The notes: a model not told the origin generated them from the letters alone. A stretch of DNA of 64,000 nt from JASHPR01 sp963739645 (GCA_963739645.1 CAVUBM010000104.1:62001-126000), one strand, 5' to 3'; positions 18,687-27,981 are shown, numbered from the stretch's first letter. Program-made: numbers and translations.

Positions 18687-20456
18687 ATGATAAGAGCACT
18701 GCGGCCGCGGCCCATGCTGGCCGCGTTCATTGCGTTGACGGCCACTGGGGGCCTGGCCCTGGCGGCGGCGCCGCCGGCGCTGGCCGCGACATTGTGCGTC
18801 GGGGGCGCCCATGGCTGCTATGCCACGATTCAGGCAGCCGTCACCGCGGCGCAGGACGGCGACACGATAACGGTCGGGCCCGGCAGCTTCGCAGGCGGCA
18901 TCACGATCACCACCAGCGTGCACCTGCAGGGCGCCGGGGCCGCGTCGACGATCATCCGCGGCGGCGGGCCGGTGCTGGCCATCGGAACCTTCGGCGCGCC
19001 GACCGAGCCGACCGTGTCGATCTCCGGTGTGACGATCACCGGCGGCGTGACCCGGTCAAGCCCGGAATCTGTTCCGTTCTTCGGTGTGGACGGGGTATGG
19101 GCGGCGGGCGGCGGGGTGGAGATCCCGCCGGACGCCTCCGAGTTGAGCGGCGCCACCGTCACGATCTCCGACAGCGTCATCACCGGCAACCACGCCGACC
19201 CGTCGGCGACGATCCCGTCCGGGATCCCGTGCCCTGGCTTCCCCGGTGACCAGTGCCCGTTCGGCGCGGCCGTCGGCGGCGGCATCGACAGTTGGGGAGA
19301 CCTGACGCTGGTGAACTCGACCGTCAGTCGCAACACCGTTGGCGCGGCGGCGGGACTGCCGCCGCTGTCCAGCGACAACGACGGCGCGGGAATCACCAGC
19401 GACGAGGGCAGCCTGACGCTGGCCGGCACGACCGTGGCCGGAAACCAGGCCGTGGCGGCCATTCCCAACGGCCGTTTCGCCGAGGGCGGCGGCATCTATG
19501 TCGGGCTGGGCGGAAGCGGGGGCGGCGTGCTCACGGTGAACCACAGCGTCATCTCCGGTAACACCGCGAGCCTGACCAGCGACCTGCCCTCGTCCTTCGG
19601 CGGGCAGGTGATCGACTTGCAGGCCAATGATGCCGGCATCCACGTCGACGACGGCAACTCGATCATGATCGAGAACTCCGCGATCACCGGGAACCTGGCC
19701 ACCGGAAGCGACCTGAACGGTGAGGCTGAGTCGATAGACGCCGCCATGAGCACCGGCGACAGCCCGCTGGCCATCGGCAACACGGTCATCTCCGGCAACA
19801 CCTCGCTCAGCAAATCCGGGACCACGGCCGACGTGGGACCCGGCGGCGACGCGATCGAGGTGGACGGTGGCGGGACCATCAGCAACTCCGCGATCACCGG
19901 CAACGTCTCGACGATTGTTAGCCCGGATGGCGCCGCGGCGGCAGTCGGCGCCCTGGGCGTCTACAACTTCACCAACGACCCGAAGCTGCTGGCCGTCCGC
20001 AACAGCACCATCAGCGGCAACACCCTGTCGGCGTCCACCGCGACCGGGTCGGCGACGGTCCAGGGCGCGGGGATCTTCAACAACAGCCTGCTGGAGCTGA
20101 CCGGGGACACGGTACGCAGTAACTCCGGCACGGCCAGCGGCCCGGGCAGCACAGTTCAGGGCGGCGGGATCTGGAACGGCGTCGACCTGTCCGGCCCGCC
20201 GGTCCAGCTCACCCTGGTCCGCACGGCGGTAACCCGCAACACGCTCAGCGGGAGCCCGGGCGCCACCGTGCAGGGCGGAGGCCTGTTCACCACGCTGCCG
20301 GTAACGCTCACCGGCTCACTCATCGCCGGAAACATCCCCGATCAGTGTTCCGGCTGCGCCAGCAGTGCCGCCGCCGCGGCCGGCCCGCAGGCCCGGGAGA
20401 ACGACCAGGCCAGCCGCAGGCCCTCAGGGCGCGACCATCAGTTCGCGCTGCCCTGA
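18687..20456 (+). CDS. secreted right-handed parallel beta-helix protein
   Basis: 589 residues with a Sec signal peptide (MIRALRPRPMLAAFIALTAT, then an Ala-rich stretch, likely cut after ALAA). An early CVGGAHGCYATIQAAVTAAQ segment and QDGDTITVGPGSF are typical of choice-of-anchor or pectate-lyase-like beta-helix proteins. Many turns carry the repeated N-S-x-I/V-S/T-G-N pattern (SAITGN, SVISGN, STISGN), giving a long solenoid. It ends IPDQCSGC and then a hydrophilic tail. Likely function is binding or cleaving extracellular polysaccharide, but no catalytic residues can be named. It is divergent from the SARP-SBP sensor, which suggests co-regulation. Confidence 0.85.
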   Translation: MIRALRPRPMLAAFIALTATGGLALAAAPPALAATLCVGGAHGCYATIQAAVTAAQDGDTITVGPGSFAGGITITTSVHLQGAGAASTIIRGGGPVLAIGTFGAPTEPTVSISGVTITGGVTRSSPESVPFFGVDGVWAAGGGVEIPPDASELSGATVTISDSVITGNHADPSATIPSGIPCPGFPGDQCPFGAAVGGGIDSWGDLTLVNSTVSRNTVGAAAGLPPLSSDNDGAGITSDEGSLTLAGTTVAGNQAVAAIPNGRFAEGGGIYVGLGGSGGGVLTVNHSVISGNTASLTSDLPSSFGGQVIDLQANDAGIHVDDGNSIMIENSAITGNLATGSDLNGEAESIDAAMSTGDSPLAIGNTVISGNTSLSKSGTTADVGPGGDAIEVDGGGTISNSAITGNVSTIVSPDGAAAAVGALGVYNFTNDPKLLAVRNSTISGNTLSASTATGSATVQGAGIFNNSLLELTGDTVRSNSGTASGPGSTVQGGGIWNGVDLSGPPVQLTLVRTAVTRNTLSGSPGATVQGGGLFTTLPVTLTGSLIAGNIPDQCSGCASSAAAAAGPQARENDQASRRPSGRDHQFALP

Positions 20457-20622
20457 ACGTGGTCGCGCCAGGAATGACGCGGTTCGAAGCCCAGCACCTG
20501 CCGGGCGCGGTGGATCGCGAGCAGGGTGCCGAACTCCCCGACATCGCGGGTCAGCCGGACATCCCGGAAGACCCTGGCCAGCAGCGCCGCACTGGCAGAC
20601 CGCCCTGCGGGCCGAGGCGGCC
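20438..20622 (-). pseudogene. NAD-dependent epimerase/dehydratase, C-terminal fragment
   Basis: The minus-strand reading ALLARVFRDVRLTRDVGEF and then RARQVLGFEPRHSWRDHV is the tail of an extended short-chain dehydrogenase/epimerase (the KARRLLGYxPRHSWRD element). Nothing upstream encodes the Rossmann fold, so this is a remnant. Its last bases overlap the 3' end of the convergent beta-helix gene. Confidence 0.65.
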
Positions 20623-20747
20623 GTAGGAAATGCCACGTACCTGAGACTGATCTTGGTAGCCATCGCCGTGAGACAACCGGGAAACTGCAGGTCACAGAAG
20701 ATCGACATGCAAGGCGAGATGAGACCCTACACCCACTGCGCAGACCG

Positions 20748-21815
20748 TCAACGATGCCCGGAGAGCACGGCGGCGACGAGTTCCCGGCGGCTGCGGACGC
20801 CGAACTTGTCGAACGCCGCGGTCAGATGCTCCTGGACGGTGTTGGCTGAGATGCGCAGCTCCCGGACGATCTGCCGCGTGGAATTCCCCCTGAGGACCAG
20901 GGCGGCGACCCGGGCCTGCGCGTCGGTCAGGCCGTGCGCGCTGAGCAGCACCGAGCTGATCTGCGACGCCGGGGTGGGCTCGATCACGACACCGATCTGC
21001 GACTCGGCCGAGCCGTGCAGGCTTGAGGCGTGCAGGGACAGCCACCGCCCGCTGCGGCTCCGGAGCCGGACGGTGGTCGGCGGCGGCGCGGCCGCGTCCT
21101 GCTGGAGACGGACCAGCCCGGCGGCCGTAGCGTAAATGGCCATGGGGAGCTCGGCCGGGCCGGGCCAGTGGACATCGTCGATCTCGGCCAGCCACTGCTG
21201 TGCCTCGGGGCTCATGGACACGACAGCCAGGTCGGCGTCGAGGACGATGATGCCGGGGGCTGCGGACTCGGCGGCGACCGCGGCGGCGGGGCCGAGGCTG
21301 ACGGCGCGCCGCAGGCCCTCGCCCACATGCGGGGAGATGCGCCTGACCAGGTCGACCTCCCAGACGTCGAAACCGTGCGACGCGTCCTCCCGATGCAGGC
21401 ACATCACGCCCCAGCATCGCTTCCTGGCGATGAGAGCGGCGCGCAGCTCGTCGCCCAGGCCGAGCGGGTTCATGATCTCCCGGTAGCGGGGACTCGCGCC
21501 CCAGTCTCCGCGGGTGGCCCGGTCCAGCGAGCTGACCGGATCTGCGGACTCTGCCAGCGCGGTGAACTTGTTGACGTCATCGCGGCCGAACTCGTTGTCC
21601 ATGAACAGCGGCCGGGCGGCGGCGAGCGGGTCCTCGGCAACCGCCGAGGTAAACAGCACGGTCATCGGGTCGACGGTCGCGAAGAACACCGCATCCACCG
21701 GCATGATCCGGCGCAGCCGGCGCAGTACTTCCCCGCGCAGCGCAGCGGCATCCAGCCCGGCGTAGCAGCGGGCGATGAGGGCAGTGACCTGGCGATCCCT
21801 TGCCGTTTCCCCCAT
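20748..21815 (-). CDS. LuxR-family transcriptional regulator with N-terminal sensor region
   Basis: 355 residues from ATG 21815, chosen because the sequence before it (to 21953) is Cys/Gly-rich and unlike the family. The N-terminal region has a GAF-like profile: LRRIMPVDAVFFATVDP, then CWGVMCLHREDASHGF. A PAS-like stretch follows (APGIIVLDADLAVVSMSPEA). The C-terminus is a NarL/LuxR helix-turn-helix: LTDAQARVAALVLRGNSTRQ, then IVRELRISANTVQEHLTAAF. The ligand is unknown. It is monocistronic, with the SnoaL-like gene upstream in the same direction. Confidence 0.88.
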   Translation of the reverse strand: MGETARDRQVTALIARCYAGLDAAALRGEVLRRLRRIMPVDAVFFATVDPMTVLFTSAVAEDPLAAARPLFMDNEFGRDDVNKFTALAESADPVSSLDRATRGDWGASPRYREIMNPLGLGDELRAALIARKRCWGVMCLHREDASHGFDVWEVDLVRRISPHVGEGLRRAVSLGPAAAVAAESAAPGIIVLDADLAVVSMSPEAQQWLAEIDDVHWPGPAELPMAIYATAAGLVRLQQDAAAPPPTTVRLRSRSGRWLSLHASSLHGSAESQIGVVIEPTPASQISSVLLSAHGLTDAQARVAALVLRGNSTRQIVRELRISANTVQEHLTAAFDKFGVRSRRELVAAVLSGHR

Positions 21816-21949
21816 AGGTCCGACGATACGCCGACCCAGGAGAACGGCGTGTCCGCCGCATCGGCAGCGTTCAACCGCGCGTGCGCCGTTCCCGCCCGGC
21901 GCAGCAGCCGCAGGGCTGCCCGGGCAAGAACGGCTGTGAGTCGTGCGCA

Positions 21950-22372
21950 TCAAGGCAGGTTGACGAGGCCAAGCTGACGGAACAGGGCGAGCTCGTCCAG
22001 GCGGCCCCAGCGCTCCACGATGCGGCCGTCGCGGAGGCGCCAGATGTTGATGCCGGGCATGCTGACGGTGCGGCCCGAAGGCGGCACGCCGAACACCTCG
22101 CCCTGGTGCGTGCCGCTGGCCGTGAATTGCTCGACGACCAGGTCGCCCTCAGCGACGAGTATGCCCGTATCGCTATGCCAATTCGGGAACGCGGCACGGA
22201 ACATGGCTGCGGCCTGCCGTATCCCCGCGCGGCCGTCCGGTGCACCGGGTGGCGGGTCATGGCCGATGAAGTCCTCGGTGAGGTACTCCTCGACAGCGTC
22301 CAGGTCACCCTTCGTGAACACGGAATCGATGAACGCGGCTACGGTGTTCTTGTTCTGCTCGGTAGTGTTCAT
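21950..22372 (-). CDS. SnoaL-like / NTF2-fold ester cyclase family protein
   Basis: 140 residues from ATG 22372. Typical SnoaL-like polyketide-cyclase fold: NTVAAFIDSVFTKGDLDAVE, YLTEDFIGHDPPPG, MFRAAFPNWH, VEQFTASGTHQGEVFGVPPS and INIWRLRDGRIVERWGRLDE. The last motif is the usual end of the family. Members hydrolyse or cyclise small substrates, but many have no known role, and there are no biosynthetic genes next to it. It lies 100 bp before the tRNA-Arg gene on the other strand, at the edge of the integrative element. Confidence 0.85.
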   Translation of the reverse strand: MNTTEQNKNTVAAFIDSVFTKGDLDAVEEYLTEDFIGHDPPPGAPDGRAGIRQAAAMFRAAFPNWHSDTGILVAEGDLVVEQFTASGTHQGEVFGVPPSGRTVSMPGINIWRLRDGRIVERWGRLDELALFRQLGLVNLP

Positions 22373-22472
22373 GCCTGCAGTCTTAGGCCGACGGCCAGCC
22401 AGGGGTACCCCAACAATCTGGGGTTTCCCGGCACCCGGCCGGTCTTCGGGTGCCATAGACTGACCAACGCTA

Positions 22473-22545
22473 GCGCTCGTAGCTCAACGGATAGAGCATC
22501 TGACTACGGATCAGAAGGTTGGGGGTTCGAGTCCCTCCGAGCGCG
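22473..22545 (+). tRNA. tRNA-Arg (anticodon ACG)
   Basis: The cloverleaf folds completely: acceptor GCGCTCG/CGAGCGC, D-stem GCTC/GAGC, anticodon stem TCTGA/TCAGA with loop CTACGGA (ACG at 22506..22508), and a T-loop TTCGAGT. The discriminator is G and CCA is not encoded. The 3' half (from the anticodon loop) is repeated exactly at 30963..31007, which marks it as the integration site of the adjacent element. Confidence 0.96.
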
Positions 22546-22547
22546 CC
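22503..22547 (+). repeat. att direct repeat, tRNA-proximal copy (45 bp)
   Basis: The 45 bases from ACTACGGATCAG... to ...GAGCGCGCC are identical to 30963..31007. They run from the tRNA anticodon loop to two bases past the discriminator, as expected for a tyrosine-recombinase element using a tRNA 3' end. The bases outside the repeat differ on both sides. The span between repeats is 8,460 bp. Confidence 0.92.
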
Positions 22548-22585
22548 CAGGTCACCGGCCTCTCCGCTCCTGCGAAGTACCTTCG

Positions 22586-22607
22586 CTGTAGCCAAAACTG
22601 TTGCCAA
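22586..22607 (+). repeat. end-proximal direct repeat, left copy (candidate Int arm site)
   Basis: CTGTAGCCAAAACTGTTGCCAA here matches CTGTAGCCACACTGTTGCCAA at 30850..30870 in the same orientation. Both lie just inside the att repeats, where arm-type integrase or Xis sites are expected. Confidence 0.5.
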
Positions 22608-22617
22608 TGGCAGCATT

Positions 22618-23784
22618 TCAGGCTCCGAGAACCCTGTCGATCGCGTCGGCGGCGTCCTCGCGGAGTTGCGCCAGCACATGCGTGTAGGTGTTCATCGTCA
22701 CACCGATCTCCGAGTGCCCGAGCACTTCCATGATCGTCCTGGCCGGGACTCCTGCCGCCATCATGAACGTGGCGCAGCCATGCCGAAGATCATGCGGCCT
22801 GAGCCAGTCCAGGTCCGCTCGCTCGCGCAGTTCGTCCCAGCGTCGGTTGACGTTGCGCGGTTCAAGCGGCGTGCCTCGGGACGAGGCGAACACCAGGTCG
22901 TGATCCCTCCACGCCCGCCCGAGCACGAGACGCTGGGCGTCTTGCCGTGCCCTGTGCTGGGCGAGGTGATGGACTGCTAGCTTGGGCACCACCACGACGC
23001 GCACAGATGCGCTGGTCTTGGGCTCAACGAACCGCAGCTTGCCGCCAACGCGCTGGAGCGCCCGGCGAACGTGAAGTTGCCGAGAGTTCAGATCGACATC
23101 CGCCCATCGCAGGCCGAGCAGCTCGCCCCGTCGCAGCCCAGTTGTCAGCGCCAGAACGTAGAAGGCTTCGAGCCGTTCGCCCTCGATGGCCTCCAGGAGG
23201 TGCTTGGCATGCTCGACTGTCAGGTCGGGGCGCCGTTGCCGTGCCATGGGCGGGGCCTTCACCTGAGCCGCGACGTTCCTCGTGACCAGTTCCAGGCGGT
23301 ACGCATCGCCAAGAGCGTTACGGGTCAGCGTATGGATCTGTCGCTGGGTAGCCGCGCTAGGCGGGCGCCCCCGTGATGTCTCTGCGTTCCGCGTCTCGAC
23401 GATCAGCCGTTGCACATGCCGCGGATTCAGCCTGTCCAGTCTCACAGAGCCGATCACCGGCTTGACGTAACGATCTGCCAGCCCCTGGTACAAGACCAGC
23501 GTTGTGGGACGCGTCCCATCGTGCGCTTTGATATCCGAGAGCCAAAGATCGAGCCACTGTTCCACGGTGTGCGTCGGAGCCAGCAGAGCAAGCCCGCGGG
23601 CTTGCGCGTCCTGGAGCTTCTTCAACTTTGCCCGCGCCTGCTCCTGAGTCTGGCCATACACCGCCCGTCGACGACGCTTTCCGCCGACTATGCCGAGGTC
23701 GAGCATCCCGACCCACAGCCCATCACTCTGGCGCTGAAAGACAGCACCGTCGCCGCGCGGCCGCCGACTCTTGCGGGCGGGCAT
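22618..23784 (-). CDS. int: tyrosine-family site-specific integrase
   Basis: 388 residues. The N-terminal arm-binding/SAM-like region is about 70-180 (TVEQWLDLWLSDI) and the catalytic domain about 185-388. Active-site residues are visible: R218 (TTGLRRGE), H331 and R334 (HDLRHG), H357 (LGHSEIG) and the nucleophile Y367 (NTYTHV). Its ATG overlaps the stop of xis by one base. It lies 73 bp from tRNA-Arg, its probable target. All key residues are present, so it should be active. Confidence 0.96.
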   Translation of the reverse strand: MPARKSRRPRGDGAVFQRQSDGLWVGMLDLGIVGGKRRRRAVYGQTQEQARAKLKKLQDAQARGLALLAPTHTVEQWLDLWLSDIKAHDGTRPTTLVLYQGLADRYVKPVIGSVRLDRLNPRHVQRLIVETRNAETSRGRPPSAATQRQIHTLTRNALGDAYRLELVTRNVAAQVKAPPMARQRRPDLTVEHAKHLLEAIEGERLEAFYVLALTTGLRRGELLGLRWADVDLNSRQLHVRRALQRVGGKLRFVEPKTSASVRVVVVPKLAVHHLAQHRARQDAQRLVLGRAWRDHDLVFASSRGTPLEPRNVNRRWDELRERADLDWLRPHDLRHGCATFMMAAGVPARTIMEVLGHSEIGVTMNTYTHVLAQLREDAADAIDRVLGA

Positions 23785-23993
23785 CAGGCAGCCTCATTAC
23801 TCAGTGACGCAACGAAAGCAGCCAAGTCTTCCGCCTTGATCCGGCGCGCCCCGCCGACCCGCACAGAACGCAGCGCACCCGAGTTGATCAACTCATAGAC
23901 CTTTGCCCGGCTAAGACCCAGAACCCAGGCGGCCTCCGGAACCCTGTATAGAAATCGCTCCAGGTGATCTCCGCTCCTAGTCGGCGTCATCAT
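23784..23993 (-). CDS. xis: excisionase-like helix-turn-helix protein
   Basis: About 69 residues from ATG 23993. The start lies within an ATGA overlap with the rep stop and has GGGAGGG just upstream (ATG 23990 is also possible). The protein is a MerR/Xis-type DNA-binding domain: RVPEAAWVLGLSRAKVYELI, then the wing GALRSVRVGGARRIKAEDL. Such proteins direct the integrase towards excision. It is translationally coupled to rep upstream and int downstream. Confidence 0.9.
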   Translation of the reverse strand: MMTPTRSGDHLERFLYRVPEAAWVLGLSRAKVYELINSGALRSVRVGGARRIKAEDLAAFVASLSNEAA

Positions 23994-25591
23994 GCTGCCC
24001 TCCCGGTTGCCGAAAGTTCGCCGGTAGCTTCCTGGGCTTTGCGTCTGGCTTCGGTGAGGGCGGCCTGCCATCGGGCGCGGTCGGCCAGGACATGCAGCAT
24101 GCGCCTGCCGTGGGTCATGAAGTCAGCGTCAGCCGGGGTGACGGGTTCCCACCGGTAGCGGCCGGTGTCGTCGGGGTCGGGCAGGCCGAGCATGCTCATC
24201 AGCCAGGCTTTGCGGTCACCGCGGTGGTCGGCGAGGGTCTTGCCCGACCACTTACGGGAGACCAGGACCCGCCGACCGGCGTAGCCGAGGTTGTCGGGCC
24301 GGTGAGCTTTGCCCTTGCACCCACCTGGGCGCAGGCCTTCGCGCGGGTTCTTGGGCTGGATGCCGTAGCGCAGCCAGTTCGCGCACGACGGTGAGCACGG
24401 CTCGTAGCGCAGTGCGTCCAGCAGCCGGGCGGCGTGCTGTTCCTGGGCGGGGGTGTCGGCGTGGTGGCAGCCGCCGATCTGCTTGGTCAGGTACTTGGTC
24501 AGATACCGGATGCACCGCCCGGAGTCTTTGGACCCGGCGAGCACGCCCTGGGCGTCGAACTTGGCCCCGAACCGGGCCACATGCAGCGGCTGCATCCTGG
24601 GGACCGATGGCGTCGAGGGCCTGGTCCCAGGTGGGCAGCACTTCCCCGGTGACCGGGTCGAGGTAGGTGCCGCTGGCCTCGTGCCAGACCGGCAGCTGGT
24701 CACCGTCGAAGCGGACGACATCGGTGGAGGGCCACCAGACTTGGTGGTAGGTGGCGGCGATGACCTGGCGCAGGTCGGCGCGGGAGACGGTGCCGCGCAG
24801 CGCGATGTGGGCGTGCGGAGCGAGACGGCGCTGCGGTTCGATGGCGGCGAAGTACTGCACGTCGTAGCCGAGGTAGCGGCGCAGGTTCTGGATGAACCGG
24901 TCGAACAGCGCCGCGAAGTGCAGCGCGTCGCGGGCGGCCCGCTGGTAGTCGTAGCTGTCCGGGTCGGCCGGGGTGCCGTCCTCGCCGATCTTGCCGTAGC
25001 TGTCGCAGGTCAAGGTCAGGAACATTGAGGGCCGGTAGGTCTTGCCGTCTGGGGCGGTGTAGATCTTCCCGGTGGTGCGGGGGGTGACCTCGCGGCGGGG
25101 CAGGTCGGGGGTGTCCTGGCGGCGGCGGGTCGACCGGTGACGGCGGGTCGCCTCTTTGCGGCCGGGGTCAGCGCGGCCGCGGATGCCGCTTTTGGTGAGC
25201 TCGGTGTCGAGCTCGGCGAGCAGCTCCTCCAGCTCGCCCGTGTCGTCGCCCGCAGCCTGCATCAGATCGGTGAGCCGCTGGAGTTCCGCGCGCTTCTCGA
25301 GCAGGCAGGTTTGCCAGTCGTCGGGCGGGGCGGGGCGGGTTCGTCCTCGAGGTGCCAGCCCTCGCGGCACTGCGCGGCACGCAGCGACTTGCACCGCTCG
25401 GCGCAGGCAGGGCAGACCGATTCCAGGGGTGACCCGCAGGGCACGATGACCTGTTCGCTCTGGCCGGTGTCGAGGCTGGTTTTGCGGAGCTGAACCGGGC
25501 GGATACACCCGCCGCTGGCTTCGGCCAGCATCCGGACCGCATCCACAGCACGAGGCTGTGCTAGCCGCTCGGCCCTGGTCGTCCGGGTCAT
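23990..25591 (-). CDS. repSA: replication initiator protein, RepSA-like (two frameshifts)
   Basis: Start at ATG 25591, overlapping the zinc-ribbon stop as ATGA. The N-terminal part has Cys pairs (CPACAERC). The middle starts DDWQTCLLEKRAELQRLTDL and contains SMFLTLTCDSYG and APHAHIALRG, the HxH metal site of HUH-type rolling-circle initiators. The C-terminal part has CIRYLTKYLTKQIG with candidate catalytic Tyr residues, plus CSPSCANWLRYG. One base is missing in a C-rich run near 25330, and one is extra near 24598. When joined it is about 530 residues, as in the pSAM2 RepSA family. The shifts are likely errors, because the coupled flanking genes are intact. Confidence 0.85.
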
Positions 25592-25746
25592 GGGCCCTCA
25601 CCGTCCATCTGGGCCTGCCAGGTGGCCGACCAGCCACACAGCAGGCAGTCCTGCTGAACAGCGCCGCAGCCGTCGTCGGTGACGGTCAGGCCGGTGCCGC
25701 ACAGCGGGCACGGGTCATCAGTCCGCCAGGTGGTGACCGGGCTCAT
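25588..25746 (-). CDS. 52-residue zinc-ribbon protein of the integrative element
   Basis: A short gene whose ATG (25746) overlaps the tra stop as ATGA, and whose TGA (25590..25588) overlaps the rep start as ATGA. The protein begins MSPVTTWRTDDPCPLC, has a second pair in DCLLCGWSATW, and ends MDGEGP. The two CxxC pairs 20-25 residues apart form a likely zinc ribbon. Small zinc-finger proteins often precede rep in actinomycete elements. Function is unknown; DNA or protein binding is inferred from the fold. Confidence 0.8.
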   Translation of the reverse strand: MSPVTTWRTDDPCPLCGTGLTVTDDGCGAVQQDCLLCGWSATWQAQMDGEGP

Positions 25747-26240
25747 GCGGCAGCACCTCCGATCGCCAGGACCGGAGTGGCCGCCTCGCAGGTGGCGGCC
25801 ATCGCGGTGATGTCGTCGTCACAGACCCAGGCGGCCCGGACCCGCACCGGGTCGGGGTCGGTTTCCAGCCGCACGAACGCCACCCCGGCGCCGGTCGCGG
25901 GGTCGGCGGAGATGAGGTCGGCCGACGCGCCGCGGTCGCGGGCTCCGTCGCCGAGCACCATGTCGACTTGCTCCGGCTCGTCCAGGCGCATGGCGATGCG
26001 GTCGGGGAACAGGTTGCGGATCGACATGACTTCCTTGCGCGGATCCTGCAGCGCAGCGACCACGCAGTAGCCGACACCCCTCCCTTGGGTGGTCAGGGTG
26101 GCCAGCGCGGCCTTGACCCGGTCCCGGAGCTGCTTGTCGGTGTGGTAGGCGGTGAGGAACGCGACCTCATCGACCAGCACGATGACGAACGGATGCTCGG
26201 TGGTCGGGGTGTGGTCACGCTGCCGCCCGGCCCGGCACGC
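25743..26240 (-). pseudogene. tra: FtsK/SpoIIIE-type conjugal DNA translocase, C-terminal fragment
   Basis: The fragment begins near HTPTTEHPFVIVLVDEVAFL (Walker B) and continues TTQGRGVGYCVVAALQDPR, RNLFPDRIAMRLDEPEQVD and GDGARDRGASADLI, ending AIGGAAA. It matches the last part of TraSA/TraB proteins that pump double-stranded DNA between hyphae. The Walker A half and the membrane region are absent. Sequence homology fades before 26340, and an IS4-family element lies at 26398. The element has therefore lost its transfer motor. Confidence 0.85.
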
Positions 26241-26397
26241 CCGCGCCGTCCCGAACCGATAACAGCACTGATCAGTGGGTCTAGCCAGCGAGCAGGGGCG
26301 TCCGTCTTCCTCGCTTTCGATTGTCCGGCTCGCGGCCACCGGGTCTAGGGCGGCCCTGCGGGCCGTCGCACGCGATCGGCTTTGCCGACTCTAGACC

Positions 26398-27961
26398 CAA
26401 TGCCACTTAGCCTAAGTTGATCATGGCTGTGGTCGGCAGGTTGACCAGTCTGATGGTGGGCGGCCCGTGGTAGCGGGTGCCGGTGTCGCCTGGCCGTTTG
26501 ACCCTGTAGGAGTTGTGCCGGGCTCGGCGGACGACGCGGGGATAGGAGCGGTGCCGCCGGGCTGGGTTGAGGTTGCGCGGGCTGGTGATGTCGGCGGTGA
26601 TCGCGGCGAGGGATCGCCGGGCCTGGTCAGGGGGGAAAGGCCGGGTCTGCGGCCCGGCGGCGGATGATGCGGACGGTGCGCAGGAATTTGACCCGGTCGG
26701 GGTCGATGTCGGCTTCGGTGGCGGCTCGGCAGATCAGGGCCGAGATGGCGTAGTGGGTGAGCAGGTAGCCGTAGATCTCCTGGCGGACCATGTCCGGGCT
26801 TTTGGATCGCAGCACCGCACTGGGGCTGCGCAGGCAGGTCTTGAGCTGGCCGTTGCCGGTTTCCTCTTCCCACCGCTGGCAGTAGGCCTGGGCCAGTTCC
26901 TGGGCGGAGGCGGCGGCGGGGTCGGTGATGGTGGTGATCAGGGCGATCAGCTCGCCGCTGCCGTCGCCGTCGCGGTCGGGAATCTCATATTCGATGACCC
27001 GCACCCGCATCGCCTGGGCGGGATCGAGGCGCTCGCCGGCGCGGGCGGCCGCGATCAGCTTGTTCCGGGCCTTGTCGTGCAGGGTCGGCCGGGCCACCAC
27101 CGAGAGGTAGGAGCCGTCGGGCAGCAGTGCCAGCACCGGCAGCCGCAGGTCGTTTTTCACCCGCCACAGCAGCGCGGCGCCGGTGGCGGCGGCGGCCCGC
27201 CAGTCCGGCCAGTTATAGAACCCGCGGTCGGCGATCAGCAGCCAGTCCTCCTGCAGCCGCCCGAACATGCCCCGGGCCAGGGCCTGCTCGCTGGTGCCCT
27301 TCCCGCCGACCGGGCCCATCTGTGCGGCCACCTTGGCGTGGGAGCCGCACTCACCGATGGTCACCACCCGGACCTTCGGGAACGCCGGGTGCTCCCGCGC
27401 GCCTGCGGGATAGCCGAACGCCGCGGCGTTGGCCGGGGTGTCGGGAACATCCAGCTCGAACCCGTCGATGGCCATCAGCCGCCAGTCCCGCAGGAACGCC
27501 CCTCGTGTCAGCTCCCCGGCCACCGGCACAGCCACCCGGTCAAACAGCAGCTCCAGCGGCTCGGGCCCTAGCCGCTTGCGCGCCTGGGTGATCCCGCCCG
27601 ACGTCGGCGTGCTCCACGAATCGTCCCAGCACCCCCACGACGTCAGGGTCTCGGTAAGCCGGGCGGCGACCTCTTCGTAGTCCTCGTCAGCGAACAGCGC
27701 CAGCGCCATCGTGAAGTAGACCATGACATGCGGCGGCAGCTCCCATCCGACCGCCTCGCGGCCTTCCCCGCCGCTGCGATCGCCTCATCAACGGCATCCC
27801 TGGGAACCGAGGAGGCCAGCACCCCCAGCGAGATCCAGTCCGTCAGACGGCCACCAGCGGCCACCACGCCATTGTGCGCCATGACCAGCGATCTTGCCGG
27901 CCAGCAGCCAGCCGCAGCCGCGACGCGCCGGAACAAGATCAAACTAGGCTAAGTGGCATTG
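26398..27961. mobile_element. IS4-family insertion sequence
   Basis: The ends are inverted repeats: left CAATGCCACTTAGCCTAA (26398 on) and right TAGGCTAAGTGGCATTG (ending 27961), with 2 mismatches over about 25 bp. The flanks carry a degenerate 10-bp duplication, ACTCTAGACC (26388..26397) and CCCCTAGACC (27962..27971). One transposase gene fills the element. It interrupts the tra-ISL3 junction inside the tRNA-Arg element. Confidence 0.8.
26407..27882 (-). CDS. IS4-family transposase (two frameshifts)
   Basis: The reading starts MAHNGVVAAGGRLTDWISLG (ATG 27882). It shifts where one G is missing near 27740 (restoring DGELPPHVMVYF), and again near 26630, ending LPTTAMINLG with its stop inside the left inverted repeat. 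The DDE residues are recognisable: MAIDGFELDVPDT, LLIADRGFYNW, and the YREK signature in YCQRWEEETGNGQLK with exact Y-2-R-3-E-6-K spacing. The product is about 490 residues when repaired. It may be functional if the shifts are sequence errors. Confidence 0.85.
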
Positions 27962-27981
27962 CCCCTAGACCCGGCATCCAC

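Noticed and set aside
14850..18923. A single very long minus-strand open frame of more than 1,300 codons
   Set aside because: Only its front part (from 18545 to about 17288) has protein-like sequence. Beyond that it is the wrong frame of the propeller and SBP domains, rich in Arg/Pro/Gly as expected of a high-GC shadow.
20365..21135. Plus-strand frame opposite the LuxR regulator
   Set aside because: Shadow of the LuxR gene and the epimerase scrap; no coherent domain.
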